A stretch of DNA of 64,000 nt from Paenibacillus sp. MSJ-34 (GCF_018918005.1 NZ_JAHLPR010000017.1:35922-99921), one strand, 5' to 3'. Shown: positions 17,144-26,698, counted from the first letter of the stretch. Made by a program: numbers and translations. The notes: a model not told the origin generated them from the sequence alone.

Positions 17144-17971
17144 GTGATTTACAAACTTGATAAAACCGATTATGAGAAAATAAAACCATTGCTGAAAAAC
17201 GAGCAGCAAAATGACCTGACACTACATGCGATTATAAACGGCAACAATCGCGGCACCGTTTACGTGGATAACCCGGAGCATCCGCGCACGGCAATGATCG
17301 ACGTTACCGGAACGATCTCGATGTTTGTTGGGGATCATGCGAACGAGGACTTTTTTCGTTTGCTGCCGGATTTTATCGACAACCAACTGAAGATGGATAC
17401 GCTGGAATCATGCGGCGGTACATATTTCCTGGCAGTGGCAAGCGATAAGGCTTGGGAGCTAGCGATAGAGAAAGCGATTTCGCATCGGGAATACGAGATT
17501 GATTTTGAGTGGTACCACACATTCATTGCGGACCGTTTTCATACGCTCAAGAACAGCTTTAGACCGTTGCCTGTCGGTTATGCGGTTCGAAGAATGGACA
17601 AAGCGACGATCGAGAATGATCCGGAAGAAATCCTCTCCGAAGTGTTAAGCGAATTTTGGCACTCGACGGACGATTTTCTTGCAAAAGGCTTAGGCTACTG
17701 CGTGGTAAAGGGCAACAGGATTATTAGCGCATGCCTTTCCTGCTGTGTGAATGGCCAAGATCATGAGATTAGCGTGGAGACCTATAACGACGAAGACATG
17801 AATAAAGGCTTTGCCACATTGGCGTGCGCCGCGTATTTGGAGCATTGCCTGGCAAATGGCATAACCCCGCATTGGTCGGCACTCGAGACGAATAAGGAGT
17901 CTCTTCGTTTAGGGGGGAAACTCGGGTTTGAATTTGCATACAAACGCAAAACTTTTGAATTTGAGTTTTAA
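17144..17971 (+). CDS. GNAT-family N-acetyltransferase, two-domain type
   Basis: 275 residues, starting at GTG 17144 with AAGGAG 12 nt upstream (wide spacing). The protein fits the PF12746-like GNAT family: an N-terminal domain (MIYKLDKTDYEKIKPLL ... GTVYVDNPEHPRTAMI) and a C-terminal GNAT domain with acetyl-CoA-binding features around DEDMNKGFATLACAAYLEHC and NKESLRLGGKLGF. Substrate unknown. A 52-bp fragment nearly identical to codons 76-92 recurs at 33619-33670. Confidence 0.85.
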   Translation: MIYKLDKTDYEKIKPLLKNEQQNDLTLHAIINGNNRGTVYVDNPEHPRTAMIDVTGTISMFVGDHANEDFFRLLPDFIDNQLKMDTLESCGGTYFLAVASDKAWELAIEKAISHREYEIDFEWYHTFIADRFHTLKNSFRPLPVGYAVRRMDKATIENDPEEILSEVLSEFWHSTDDFLAKGLGYCVVKGNRIISACLSCCVNGQDHEISVETYNDEDMNKGFATLACAAYLEHCLANGITPHWSALETNKESLRLGGKLGFEFAYKRKTFEFEF

Positions 17972-18012
17972 GTTAATCCCCTGGAAAGGGAGCGACGTTA
18001 AGTGAGCTGCAA

Positions 18013-18660
18013 CTAACATTTGGCTGCCAGAATATTGCCGACTCCTCCGAGCCTTCTCATGATCTCTTCGTCGTAAACAACCGCTTTCTCTGTCTCGTTC
18101 CGGCCCAAGCAAATCATGCATCGCATAGCCGCGAAATAGCCGAGTATATCTTCGTCGTTAAGCGATTGGAGTTCAGTTTCCCCCGTATCAAGATACGGCT
18201 CCGCTCGATCGAGGACGTCCTCCGCTTCCTCAAGTCGATCGAACGTGGCCAGCGACCAAGCATACAGAACAGCGAGGTTATGTATAAGCAAGTTCTCGGG
18301 AAATTGTCCGAACCAGCGCAACAGCATATGCATTTCATTACGGAGCAATTCCGAAGCTTCTTGTACAATAAGCTCGCAAGCCGTATTGAAATCGACCGCG
18401 GCTACTGCATGTTCGACCGCTTCCACAGTATAGCCGTTGATCCTGAACCATTCACTTGCACGCCGGTGCAGTTCAGGTACGATTTCGGCATACTGACGGG
18501 TTAAGCGATTATAGAGCAAACGACCGAACATATGGTGATATCTGTACCATACGCGGTCCCGATCCAGCGGGATCAGGAACAATTCGGCTTGAACCGCTTC
18601 ATACAACGACTGGCCGCAAACGGAATGTCCGTCGATGAACGAGTAAAGGTGATCAGAATA
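18013..18660 (-). pseudogene. fragment of a LuxR/MalT-type ATP-dependent regulator
   Basis: On the minus strand the frame contains LFLIPLDRDRVWYRYHHMFG and then ELHRRASEWFRINGYTVEAV with VEHAVAA, which are hallmarks of the helical linker of large LAL/MalT regulators. The N-terminal P-loop ATPase and the C-terminal LuxR HTH are absent, the frame ends early at 18013, and no start codon with ribosome-binding site exists. About 200 of the usual ~850 residues remain. Confidence 0.7.
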
Positions 18661-18888
18661 TTAACAAGTGCCAAATTGGTCAGAAAAATTGGGGATCCAT
18701 TGGGGTATTCAAGAAGAGCGTATGCCAAATTCTTTACCCAACCGGCCCACCAGAAGTTTTATTTTTTCTTATCCAGTCTGCTGAAAGATTATGAGATTAA
18801 TACCTTCAAAAATAACGTTTCTGCATTTGGTGTCCTAACAGAAAGCGGGGAAAAAGTTAAATTTGCCGATTGCTTGAACCGGTTTTAA
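18636..18888 (+). pseudogene. C-terminal fragment of an unidentified protein
   Basis: The plus frame reads DERVKVIRILTSAKLVRKIG, then DPLGYSRRAYAKFFTQPAHQ and a regular tail to TAA 18888. Composition is protein-like, but no start or ribosome-binding site exists and its upstream part is the LAL fragment on the other strand. The parent family is not recognised. Confidence 0.4.
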
Positions 18889-19354
18889 GCGAACGGGCAG
18901 CATTGTCCATTATCAACACAACATGTACAATAGACGATGCAAATTTAATTTACTTACGCATGCCGATTTTCTCCAAAACCCTAAAATTGTTTGGTCTACA
19001 ATCGCCGCGAGACCCAGACTAGAGACCAGGAAGTTTATAGTCTCCGGTCCGTGGCTGAGACAGGGAGCAGTGGGGTACAATGATAGCGATAGCGGTTGCA
19101 ATTGAAATTCCTGCACCCCCAATACCCCCTGCCGTTCGGTGACGTGTTCGTGTTAATGCGCGTGCCGTCACCGAGCATGGTGGGATAAACCAGTCGATCC
19201 TAACTCAAGAGATTGGTTCACGAAAACATGTCAAATAACCCTACGGAATACATAAGAGCATCTTTAGATTTACGATTTGTGTCTGGACTAAGGGGACGAA
19301 GATTATAAGCTCCCCTAAGAGAAAGTTGGTGCTATTATAGGAATATTTTGGAAA
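18889..19354. other. intergenic region between remnants and ABC exporter
   Basis: No gene supported. Contents: a 14-base copy (GAACGGGCAGCATT, about 18892-18905) of one arm of the terminator at 22777-22826; a 9-bp inverted repeat TCGGTGACG/CGTCACCGA (19136-19174); and a small AGGGGA/TCCCCT hairpin near 19291-19316. The frame of the exporter gene stays open back to 19319 without a usable start, so this region may contain a deletion junction. Confidence 0.5.
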
Positions 19355-22018
19355 ATGGGAGCCAGAAATTTCATAGCCCAAATACGGCAAACGCTGCTCA
19401 CCGTATGCATGGGGTCTATCGGTGTCATTCTGATTTTTTCTTGTTACTTTGTCATTTCATCGATTACACATAGTAAATCACAATGGGAAGAAAAACATTT
19501 TGGTGTAATTGGTTCGGAGATTTATTCACGTGTCGGACTTGATTTGACCGAGGCTCAGATTAAAGATGTCAAGACGAAGCTTCAAGCCAGAAATATTGCC
19601 AGTCTTCCCTACGTGTCCAAGTTGGTTTCCGTGCACAGCGGGAATAATGATGAAGCCAGGGAAGATAGCATTGTCGCGTTAGGATTTGATTTTCAGCAGG
19701 CACAGCAATTAGAACCCAAGCAACCGCTATGGTCTACTGATCCCCTGACAACAGAAGAAGCGATTGTATCGGTTCCGCTAGCACAGCGGCTGGAACTTCG
19801 TGTTGGCGAAACGATGATCATCTCGTTTGCCGGGCAAGGAGTGCCTGTAACGATTCGTGACATAGTAGAGGAGCGCGGATTAACAGGTTTTCGCGGAACC
19901 ATGCGGGCGCAAGGGACTATTATTCTCTCGGACAGGCTTGCGCATCAGCTATTCGGCGTTCCGGAAGCAAGCGCACACAGTATGTTACTAGCGACGGACA
20001 AGATGTATTCAGCATTACCGGGCACTTCCTTCTTTACGGATCTCACGGAGAGAGCAATCAAAAAAGAAGCGCTAGCTCATATGTCGCTGGTGCAGGGTAT
20101 TTTCACGCCTCCATTTTTGTTTTTTGTCGCTGTTTCTTTGTTCGCTGGCATTCTGCTATTGGCGCAACTGTTCAATATTTTGAAAGAAAGGCGCAAATAT
20201 TATCTTGGCGTGCTTCGATCGCTTGGACTTAGTAACCGCAACTGCTTTGTCATCTACTTGAGTGAGTGTGCGTTATTGTGTGCGGTCACTACCATCTCGG
20301 GAGTTGTTCTCGGAAATGTACTCGGTTTTGGCTTGCTGTCTGCTAATGTATTTTATATCGAACAATTACTGGAACAATATGCCGCTTACACCTATCCCAT
20401 CCAACCCTACGTGGATGTGAAGGCAACATGTGGGATTGCATTAACCATGTTTGTTATTTTCTTGCTTCTCGCTTGTTTTGTCGGGCGTTTCATTAAGCGC
20501 ACCTCCATTCTGCACCTAATGGGCAAGGAGGATAATCGTGTGAAACCGGCACAGAAGCGTCTGCTCAAAATTCTTGGCAGTCTCCTTGTCATAGTGGCTT
20601 ACATTTATTTCAATTATTCCGCCACGGAGGAGCTTACTGCTAACGATGGGCTTAATGCAAATGTATTCGGTTCGATTATAAGCTGGCTTGTTGGAGTGCT
20701 AACAACTGCCTATCTGATGTTTCTCCTTGTACCTTGGATGAAACGGGCGGCCTCTATTTTGCCGCATCGATGGCTGGATCGTCTGGCTGTTACGTTAGGT
20801 ACGCAGTACCCGCATCTGCGGTTTGGTCGTTCGTTCGGCATCGTTTTGTTGTTTACGGTATTATCCTGCTGTTTGATTGTGATGATAAGCTTCGCTTCCA
20901 ATGTTGAAGATTTTGCCGCTGCAAACAAGAGAGATTCTTTTATGGCTACCGACGCCTATATGTCTTATGTTGATGAACGGGAAAAAGATAAGCTGACCGG
21001 CAATATGAATGAAGTGCGAGAAATTGTCCATGGGGTTTCCTACGTGGATACGTACAGAATAAGAGTTTCATCTCCCGACAATACACTTGAACTTACCGAA
21101 GTAACCCCTACAAATGATAACAAATGGGCATATTCGCAAGTTGTGTGGGGAAAGTGGCTAGGGGAAGGTTACCAATTACCGCTCACCTCCCGCGCGCCGC
21201 AATTTCAGAGCGATGCAGAAGTATTTCAGGCCATGAAGAATCAAGCGTCTGTCGTTCTCGTGGATGATAAATTGGAAGGTACATACCAGGCAGGCGATCA
21301 GATTCCGCTTCGCTTACTGAAAGGCGGAGGCAAGGAGGAGAACCTGATTGGAGAGGAAGTGGTCACGATAGCGGGAACATTTGCCATTGGTGACGCTAAC
21401 CCCTTAAATGGCAGGGTATTTATAGTTTCTAACGAACTTTACAATAAATATAGTGCAAACGGCGCTTATAAGCACCCTGGAGAGCCCAAAGGCTATGCGC
21501 TATTGCAGCTTACTGATACAGATGTGACGGCGGCAGATCCTATAAAGACGCTGAAGTATCATTTTACAAAAACAGCTGGTGTTACGGTGAGTACGCCTGG
21601 TGAGGAACTGAAAATCATTACGACGATTGTGAAAGCCGAATTCACGCTGTTCTCTTACATTATGTCATTCATGATGCTTATGGCCTTGCTCGGCATGTAT
21701 GTGATTCAGATTCGCTCGGTACAGGAGCGGGCTCCGCATATGGTTATGTTATGGCAGATGGGGGTAAGTCACAAGTCGTTGAGACAGATTTTTATCGTAG
21801 AGGGTTGTCTGATTGGGATCGTTGGGTTGATTAGCGGTATTGTGGTTGGAAGGCTCGGTTCGGAGATGCTGATGCGTCTGGCGTGGATGGGTGTTGAGTT
21901 TTCGTTCCCTTATCTGAACGTGGCCGGTCTCGTCATCGGATTGCTGATCTTCATCTGGTTGTTCAACCGATTCAGCACAGCCGGATTAAGACGTTTACAG
22001 ATCAGTCGGACAGAGTAA
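19355..22018 (+). CDS. FtsX/MacB-type ABC transporter permease
   Basis: 887 residues with the layout of bacterial two-module FtsX permeases: a first membrane helix (TLLTVCMGSIGVILIFSCYF), a large extracellular MacB-type domain, three helices (about 250-375), more helices, a second extracellular domain (about 530-750) and three C-terminal helices. It acts with the ATPase that follows 22 bp later; such pairs export peptides or lipoproteins or confer antimicrobial-peptide resistance. ATG 19355 lacks a good ribosome-binding site, and upstream in-frame codons (EKVGAIIGIFWK) look like lost N-terminal sequence, so the 5' end may be slightly truncated. Confidence 0.85.
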   Translation: MGARNFIAQIRQTLLTVCMGSIGVILIFSCYFVISSITHSKSQWEEKHFGVIGSEIYSRVGLDLTEAQIKDVKTKLQARNIASLPYVSKLVSVHSGNNDEAREDSIVALGFDFQQAQQLEPKQPLWSTDPLTTEEAIVSVPLAQRLELRVGETMIISFAGQGVPVTIRDIVEERGLTGFRGTMRAQGTIILSDRLAHQLFGVPEASAHSMLLATDKMYSALPGTSFFTDLTERAIKKEALAHMSLVQGIFTPPFLFFVAVSLFAGILLLAQLFNILKERRKYYLGVLRSLGLSNRNCFVIYLSECALLCAVTTISGVVLGNVLGFGLLSANVFYIEQLLEQYAAYTYPIQPYVDVKATCGIALTMFVIFLLLACFVGRFIKRTSILHLMGKEDNRVKPAQKRLLKILGSLLVIVAYIYFNYSATEELTANDGLNANVFGSIISWLVGVLTTAYLMFLLVPWMKRAASILPHRWLDRLAVTLGTQYPHLRFGRSFGIVLLFTVLSCCLIVMISFASNVEDFAAANKRDSFMATDAYMSYVDEREKDKLTGNMNEVREIVHGVSYVDTYRIRVSSPDNTLELTEVTPTNDNKWAYSQVVWGKWLGEGYQLPLTSRAPQFQSDAEVFQAMKNQASVVLVDDKLEGTYQAGDQIPLRLLKGGGKEENLIGEEVVTIAGTFAIGDANPLNGRVFIVSNELYNKYSANGAYKHPGEPKGYALLQLTDTDVTAADPIKTLKYHFTKTAGVTVSTPGEELKIITTIVKAEFTLFSYIMSFMMLMALLGMYVIQIRSVQERAPHMVMLWQMGVSHKSLRQIFIVEGCLIGIVGLISGIVVGRLGSEMLMRLAWMGVEFSFPYLNVAGLVIGLLIFIWLFNRFSTAGLRRLQISRTE

Positions 22019-22040
22019 CATGGGAGGAGGTTTCTAGATC

Positions 22041-22745
22041 ATGATTGTAGCCAAAGCTGTTCATAAGAACTACGGCATGGCAGCGACTCCACAAACGGTC
22101 GCATTATCAGGGGTGGATTTACACATCCATAGGGGCGAGATGGTAAGCATTATGGGGCCATCCGGTTGTGGCAAGTCCACGTTGCTTTATACGCTGTCGG
22201 GTATTGAGCCGGCCGACAGTGGCGAGATTTGGTTCGACAAGCAAGCGATACACCAAATGAGCGAAAAAGATGTCTCCGCGCTCAGGCTGACGTCGATGGG
22301 TTTTGTCTATCAGCAATACAATCTGATTCCTGTGTTGAATGTCATTGATAACGTGGCATTGCCGCTTATCAGTCAGGGCGCTCAGAGGTCAGTTGCCCAC
22401 AAAGCTGCTAAGGCGGCACTCGAAGATGTCATGCTATCGGATAAGTTGAAGGCCATGCCGCATGAACTGTCCGGAGGACAAGCCCAGCGGGTTGCAATTG
22501 CCCGCGCTATTGTCCATAATCCTCGCGTCATCTGGGCTGATGAGCCTACCGGAGCTTTGGATACTGTGACATCGGAAGCGATCGTAACTCTGCTGCGCAA
22601 GATCAATGCAGATAAGCAAGTGACCATCGTTATCGTCACGCATGACCCGATAGTTGCATCAGCAACAGATCGTGTCATCCGTATGAAAGACGGAAGACTA
22701 ACCGATTCTGTTGAGCGCGACAGGGTAGAAGAAACGGGCGGATGA
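22041..22745 (+). CDS. ABC transporter ATP-binding protein, MacB/LolD type
   Basis: 234 residues with GGAGGAGG upstream. Walker A is GPSGCGKST, the signature is LSGGQAQRVAIARA, Walker B is VIWADEPTGALD, and the switch His is in VIVTHD. The Q-loop sits in GFVYQQYNL. Sequence and neighbour (FtsX-like permease) assign it to the LolD/MacB/BceA class that powers extrusion. The operon ends at the strong terminator just downstream. Confidence 0.93.
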   Translation: MIVAKAVHKNYGMAATPQTVALSGVDLHIHRGEMVSIMGPSGCGKSTLLYTLSGIEPADSGEIWFDKQAIHQMSEKDVSALRLTSMGFVYQQYNLIPVLNVIDNVALPLISQGAQRSVAHKAAKAALEDVMLSDKLKAMPHELSGGQAQRVAIARAIVHNPRVIWADEPTGALDTVTSEAIVTLLRKINADKQVTIVIVTHDPIVASATDRVIRMKDGRLTDSVERDRVEETGG

Positions 22746-22776
22746 TAAGCCATGAGCGTGTTTAGTAATGCTAATT

Positions 22777-22826
22777 AATGCTGCCCGTTCCTAGATGATG
22801 CTGTATTCAGGAACGGGCAGCATTTT
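22777..22826. terminator. strong bidirectional-type terminator
   Basis: A perfect 16-bp stem (AATGCTGCCCGTTCCT with its complement) has a 16-nt loop and TTTTC on the plus strand. It separates the ABC operon from the convergent minus-strand gene that ends at 22834. Confidence 0.88.
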
Positions 22827-22833
22827 CAGATGA

Positions 22834-23280
22834 TTAAAGAAGAACCGCTTCAACGTGATTTAATTCTTCCAATGCTTGAGGTTGTATTTTTAGTGTGTAC
22901 GTTCGCTCGCCAGTACCTCCATAAATGAAAGGGTAATGGTACAGGTTTTTATCTATAACGAAAGGTAAGTTTAGACCAATTAAAGGAATGCTACCTACTT
23001 CAAATCCTGTTGCTTTCTTAACTTCTTTGCCTGACGCTAATTTGACTTCACTACACTCCAATATTTCGGCTAATTCATCAAAATTGACTTTCCCGCGACT
23101 CCCAGACACAACGACCGCAAAGAATCCTTTATCGGTATTTATGATTAATGTCGGGGCTGTTTGTCCAATTTCGATTCCAAAATAGTCTGCACCGTCTTGT
23201 GCCGAAAGAATTGCCCTTTCATGTTTCATCAACTCGTACGAATATTTACATTTCTTCAAAATTTCCTTTAAGTGTTCCAT
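22834..23280 (-). CDS. YbaK/aminoacyl-tRNA deacylase-domain protein
   Basis: 148 residues from ATG 23280 (MEHLKEILKK), preceded by GGAGGTG; longer in-frame extension is rejected. The fold is that of YbaK/ProX editing domains: CKYSYELMKHERAILSAQDG, then TLIINTDKGFFAVVVSGSRG, a KVNFDELAE helix, KLASGKEVKKATGFEVGSIP (the GxxxGSIPP-like loop) and a FVIDKNL strand. Such proteins hydrolyse misacylated Cys/Ala-tRNA or related substrates. It stands alone between convergent operons. Confidence 0.85.
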   Translation of the reverse strand: MEHLKEILKKCKYSYELMKHERAILSAQDGADYFGIEIGQTAPTLIINTDKGFFAVVVSGSRGKVNFDELAEILECSEVKLASGKEVKKATGFEVGSIPLIGLNLPFVIDKNLYHYPFIYGGTGERTYTLKIQPQALEELNHVEAVLL

Positions 23281-23459
23281 ACCAACACACCTCCACTTGG
23301 TATATTTTAACATACCCTTTAGACGGAAGCGAAACATTCCTCAAACACGGCATGCCTGAATTGTGCAGGATAGTAACACATTCATTCGCTTGTTCCATCT
23401 CTGATTGTGTCAGTTTGAAAGTTAAGCTTGCTCTATACAACATTCGAAAACGTTCGCGG

Positions 23460-24158
23460 TCATTCAGCGGCGAGAAAGCGATATCCAACGCCGGGTTCTG
23501 TTACAATGTATTTTGGTTCCGCAGGATTGTCTTCAAGCTTCTTCCTCAAGTGCCCGATGTATATGCGCAAATAATGCCGATTGGAATCGTCGTGTTCGTT
23601 CCAAACTTGTTTCAACAATTGGCTTTTCGTAATGACTCTTCCAGCATTAAAGGCTAGAATTTTCAACAAATCAAACTCCGTCGGAGATAGCTTGATCGGT
23701 TCTCCCTTCAATTCCACACTTCTTTGCGCAACATTGATCATCAGTTCTCCATGGTGCAGGACGGGCTCTTCTTGGGACCCGGCCGAGTGTCGAAGCGCTA
23801 CGCGAATCCGCGCCACAAGCTCTCCCATCCCGAATGGTTTGGTCACATAATCGTCAGCCCCGTTATCCAGCGCAATGATTTTATCCGCCTCCCGGTCAAT
23901 TGCAGTGAGGACGATTACAGGCAAATTGGACCATTCCCGAATTCGCCTTAGTACAACCAGGCCGGATTGATCCGGCAATCCCAAGTCGAGTATCATGAGA
24001 TCCGGAGCGTCAAGAGAAGCTTGCTCTATTCCCTCTTCCCCGGTTGACGCTTCATATACGGTGTATTTATGAGCTTGCAGCGTCACTTTGAGCAATTTCC
24101 GTATCTGGGAGTCGTCTTCCACAACAAGAATTCGAATGTTATGTTCATGGTTCATCAT
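23460..24158 (-). CDS. kdpE: KdpE-type response regulator
   Basis: 232 residues. The receiver domain has the acidic pocket (VVEDD), phospho-acceptor Asp in MILDLGLPD, Thr in VLTAID and Lys in VTKPF. The OmpR-type winged helix (LSPTEFDLLKILAFNAGRVI ... YIGHLRKKLE ... GVGYRF) follows. Closest family is KdpE, activator of the potassium ATPase operon. It lies 16 bp after the kinase gene in the same direction and divergent from kdpFABC, so it should be co-transcribed with that kinase. Confidence 0.93.
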   Translation of the reverse strand: MMNHEHNIRILVVEDDSQIRKLLKVTLQAHKYTVYEASTGEEGIEQASLDAPDLMILDLGLPDQSGLVVLRRIREWSNLPVIVLTAIDREADKIIALDNGADDYVTKPFGMGELVARIRVALRHSAGSQEEPVLHHGELMINVAQRSVELKGEPIKLSPTEFDLLKILAFNAGRVITKSQLLKQVWNEHDDSNRHYLRIYIGHLRKKLEDNPAEPKYIVTEPGVGYRFLAAE

Positions 24159-24174
24159 TCGTCACGTCCTCCTA

Positions 24175-25701
24175 TTAATTGGTGGCATATTGGTTATCTT
24201 GGTCAAGCGGAAGGGATATTGTTATGATCGCTCCTTTTGGCTCGTTAGGCTTTGCGGAGATGGTTCCCCCATGCAATTCCGCGATCCCTTTGCTGATGGC
24301 CAGCCCCAAGCCCGTTCCCGTGAGCTGCCCGGTTTGTTCGGAACGGTAAAACTTTTCAAAAATGCGTTCCAATTCATCTTCCTTCAGCCCGATTCCTTGA
24401 TCGGCAACAGATAGTTGGGCGAATTCGCTGTCTACCTTGACAGACAAGACGATCTCACTATGATCTGGGCTATATTTGATCGCATTGCTGAGCACATTGA
24501 TTAGCATTTGCTCGAGCAGAGCTTCATCGCCAAGAACGATGGGGATCTCATCGGGCAGGTCAAGGCGAATCGTGCGATGCTCCTGGTAGCCTTTCAACTG
24601 CATTAAAGTCGAGCCGATGATTTCCTCCATTTCGCATTCATTTTTCCGTAATGTAAGCATGCCGCCTTCGAGCCGGGCCATACCCAGCAAATTCAAAACC
24701 AACCGATTCATACGAAGCGCGCCATCCCGAATGGTGACAAGAAGTTCCATTCGTTGCTCGGCGGTAAACAGTTTCTCGCCATCGATCAGCCCCGTTGCCG
24801 AACCGATAATGGCTGCGAGCGGAGTACGGAGCTCATGCGAGACGGAATTCAGAATGGCGATGCGAAGCCGCTCGGATTCGGCGGTCAGATGAGCCAGTTT
24901 TGCCTCTTCCTCGAACTTGACGCGTGCGACCGCACTGGCCGCCAGTCCGCCAACCGCTTCAAACAACAAGGCTTGTTCCGGTAAGGTTTCGCTTCTCTCG
25001 CGCTGGGAAATAAGAACCATAACTCCGAATCGGTGTTCCTCGATCTGAAGAGGGATAAAGTGCCCGATGAGTCCGCCCGTATGGGAGATTCCTTTTTCCA
25101 ATGGCTTACCTTGTTTGTAAACGCGTTTAGCAAGAGCAAGCTCGGCTTGTTCCTGCACATGATGGGCAAATGGGCTGGAACGACGGGCGAGCGTAAGCTC
25201 ATTGTTGTTTTCAACCAGATAGATCGTGACGTCCATTTTCAGGGTTTCAGATAGCTGCCGGGTAAAACGGTCCAGCAATGATGGCATATCGACGGCAGAA
25301 CCGATCTGTTTACTGAGCGCATAGAGCGTAGCGGTTTGCTTTTCTTTTTGCTTGGAATAAAGCACTTGTTGTTTAAGCCGCGCTGCCAAACTGGCTGTTA
25401 TAACCGCGACCGCCAAATAAACGGCAAAGGATATCAAATACCTTAAATCTGCGACCGTGAAACTGATTACCGGCGGCACAAAAAAGAAATCAAAGGACAA
25501 CAAGCCGAGCAAGGCTGCAAAGAATGCCGGCCGCAGTCCCCAAACTGCGGCATTCAAAAGAACGGGGAGTAAGAAGATCAGTGCAATATTGGTCGTTTCA
25601 AACGCGATACCAAATGGCTTTAACAGGATCGTCATCCCGGCGATAAGCAGTACGGAAATGATGTAAGGATGCCAGTCGAATTTTGAAAGGGACTTTGTCA
25701 T
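24175..25701 (-). CDS. kdpD: KdpD C-terminal half: membrane sensor histidine kinase lacking the KdpD/Usp domains
   Basis: 508 residues from ATG 25701, with GGGAGG upstream; the longer frame to 25866 is not used. It holds four membrane helices of the DUF4118 KdpD membrane domain (residues ~10-115), a GAF-like segment (~135-275), HisKA with phospho-His in SVSHELRTPLAAIIG, and HATPase (NVLSNAIKYSP, ADQGIGLKEDE, GTGLGLAISKG). E. coli KdpD is ~894 residues; the ~390-residue cytoplasmic KdpD and Usp domains are absent here and are found, doubled, in the separate gene at 31201. The kinase would sense K+/turgor and phosphorylate KdpE. Confidence 0.93.
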   Translation of the reverse strand: MTKSLSKFDWHPYIISVLLIAGMTILLKPFGIAFETTNIALIFLLPVLLNAAVWGLRPAFFAALLGLLSFDFFFVPPVISFTVADLRYLISFAVYLAVAVITASLAARLKQQVLYSKQKEKQTATLYALSKQIGSAVDMPSLLDRFTRQLSETLKMDVTIYLVENNNELTLARRSSPFAHHVQEQAELALAKRVYKQGKPLEKGISHTGGLIGHFIPLQIEEHRFGVMVLISQRERSETLPEQALLFEAVGGLAASAVARVKFEEEAKLAHLTAESERLRIAILNSVSHELRTPLAAIIGSATGLIDGEKLFTAEQRMELLVTIRDGALRMNRLVLNLLGMARLEGGMLTLRKNECEMEEIIGSTLMQLKGYQEHRTIRLDLPDEIPIVLGDEALLEQMLINVLSNAIKYSPDHSEIVLSVKVDSEFAQLSVADQGIGLKEDELERIFEKFYRSEQTGQLTGTGLGLAISKGIAELHGGTISAKPNEPKGAIITISLPLDQDNQYATN

Positions 25702-25916
25702 GGTCTGTGCCTCCCATATCAATGATGAATCACTTTTACCATAAGCGTACTGTAAATAAAGCGTAAAAGAAACGTTATCCGGGGGTAAAAGTTCCGTAAA
25801 AATCTTGAAAATGAAAGAAAACAAGAGTAAAAGGGAGGAAAAGGAAGATCCCGAGCGATGAAGCATTCAATTGCAATTAGACAATAAAATTTACACCAAT
25901 ACCCGCCGTGCATGGC

Positions 25917-25945
25917 TTTACAATTTTTTGCATTCGGCGTAACAT
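25917..25945 (+). promoter_or_regulatory. candidate sigma-A promoter for the kdp operon
   Basis: TTTACA (25917-25922) and TAACAT (25940-25945) are 17 bp apart and end about 30 bp before the riboswitch aptamer. Confidence 0.5.
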
Positions 25946-25975
25946 ACGATTCATGAATTCAATGATTCACCGTTT

Positions 25976-26145
25976 TATTCGCTGAATTGCCTTTCAGGCA
26001 AACGGGGGAACCAATTGCGGAAGCTTGTGTGAGAGCGAGCATTCGCGCGGGGTGAATCCTGCCACCGAGATTCGACTCGTTGGCAGGTAGGGCGACTCTC
26101 ACCGCCCGAATCCGTCAGCTAACCTCGTAAGCGACATAGGAGAGG
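25976..26145 (+). promoter_or_regulatory. ydaO/yuaA c-di-AMP riboswitch aptamer
   Basis: The conserved blocks of this class appear in order: CGGGGGAACCAATTGCGG, GGGGTGAATCC, CAGGTAGGGCGACTCTC, then CCCGAATCCGTCAGC and TAACCTCGTAAGCG, closed by TTCGCT/AGCGA pairing. In Firmicutes this class binds c-di-AMP and switches off K+ importers and wall hydrolases when the nucleotide is high. Here it leads kdpFABC, which fits the c-di-AMP/K+ link. Confidence 0.96.
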
Positions 26146-26188
26146 CAACATTTATCAAAACCAGACACGGTTTATTCGCTGTGTCTTG

Positions 26189-26231
26189 GAAGTTGATGAA
26201 AAGCGACCTCTTTTCGTCAGCTTCTTTTTTG
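26189..26231 (+). terminator. riboswitch expression-platform terminator
   Basis: GAAGTTGATGAAAAG pairs with CTTTTCGTCAGCTTC (two G-T pairs) and is followed by TTTTTT. Upstream GAGGCAACA (26142-26150) can instead pair with TGTTGCCTC (26229-26237), a plausible antiterminator, giving control of kdp transcription by the aptamer. Confidence 0.88.
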
Positions 26232-26267
26232 TTGCCTCCCCGTTTATGGACAGGAGGGACACGCGTG

Positions 26268-26609
26268 ATGATTCAAGACGATTATTTTCTCGTTTCAGCG
26301 CCGACGGAAGGCGGCCAAGCATTTTTGCGGACGTTGGCGATGAAAGAAATGCCATATGCTGCATTGACGAACAATAAAACCGAAAAGCAAGTTCTGGAGG
26401 AAATCGGAGTCAAGCATATTCTAATGGTGAATGCAAAAGAAAGTCGCGCACCGATGATACCCGAGATGCCAATCAGGAAGGTTTACCTGTTTGAACAAAG
26501 CTTGAATTGGTGTTGCAGGTACATTCAAATATGCCGTCTCTGGACGACAAAACGAGAAATCGTAAAGTCTGAAAAAGGAGGCATGAATATATGCTGGATA
26601 TCGGAATGA
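26268..26609 (+). CDS. hypothetical first gene of the kdp operon
   Basis: 113 residues from ATG 26268 with GGAGGG upstream (GTG 26265 also possible). It starts IQDDYFLVSAPTEGGQAFLR and has an alternating alpha-beta pattern (MPYAALTNNKTEKQVLEEIG, then VKHILMVNAKE) resembling a small nucleotide-binding fold, but no glycine-rich loop of a known type is certain. Its 3' end overlaps the next small gene. Encoded immediately behind the riboswitch and before kdpF, it probably works with the pump. Function unknown. Confidence 0.7.
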   Translation: MIQDDYFLVSAPTEGGQAFLRTLAMKEMPYAALTNNKTEKQVLEEIGVKHILMVNAKESRAPMIPEMPIRKVYLFEQSLNWCCRYIQICRLWTTKREIVKSEKGGMNICWISE

Positions 26610-26698
26610 TTGCCTTGGCGGCTGCACTGGCCGCATCCATGATTGGCCTTGCCGGTTGGGCAGGCAAGGTTGTCGAGGAAGGACGTGAGGAAGCATGA
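26591..26698 (+). CDS. 35-residue predicted membrane peptide upstream of kdpF
   Basis: ATG 26591 follows AAAGGAGG. The protein has one hydrophobic helix (MIALAAALAASMIGLAGWAG) and an acidic tail (VVEEGREEA). It overlaps the end of the preceding gene and its stop overlaps the kdpF start (ATGATG), so it is translationally coupled. Not a recognised family. The position suggests a second small Kdp-associated subunit. Confidence 0.6.
   Translation: MLDIGMIALAAALAASMIGLAGWAGKVVEEGREEA

Noticed and set aside
23246..23488. 80-codon minus-strand frame between the YbaK-like gene and kdpE
   Set aside because: Its start lies inside kdpE and its end inside the YbaK-like gene, with no ribosome-binding site; the composition is protein-like but no family fits.
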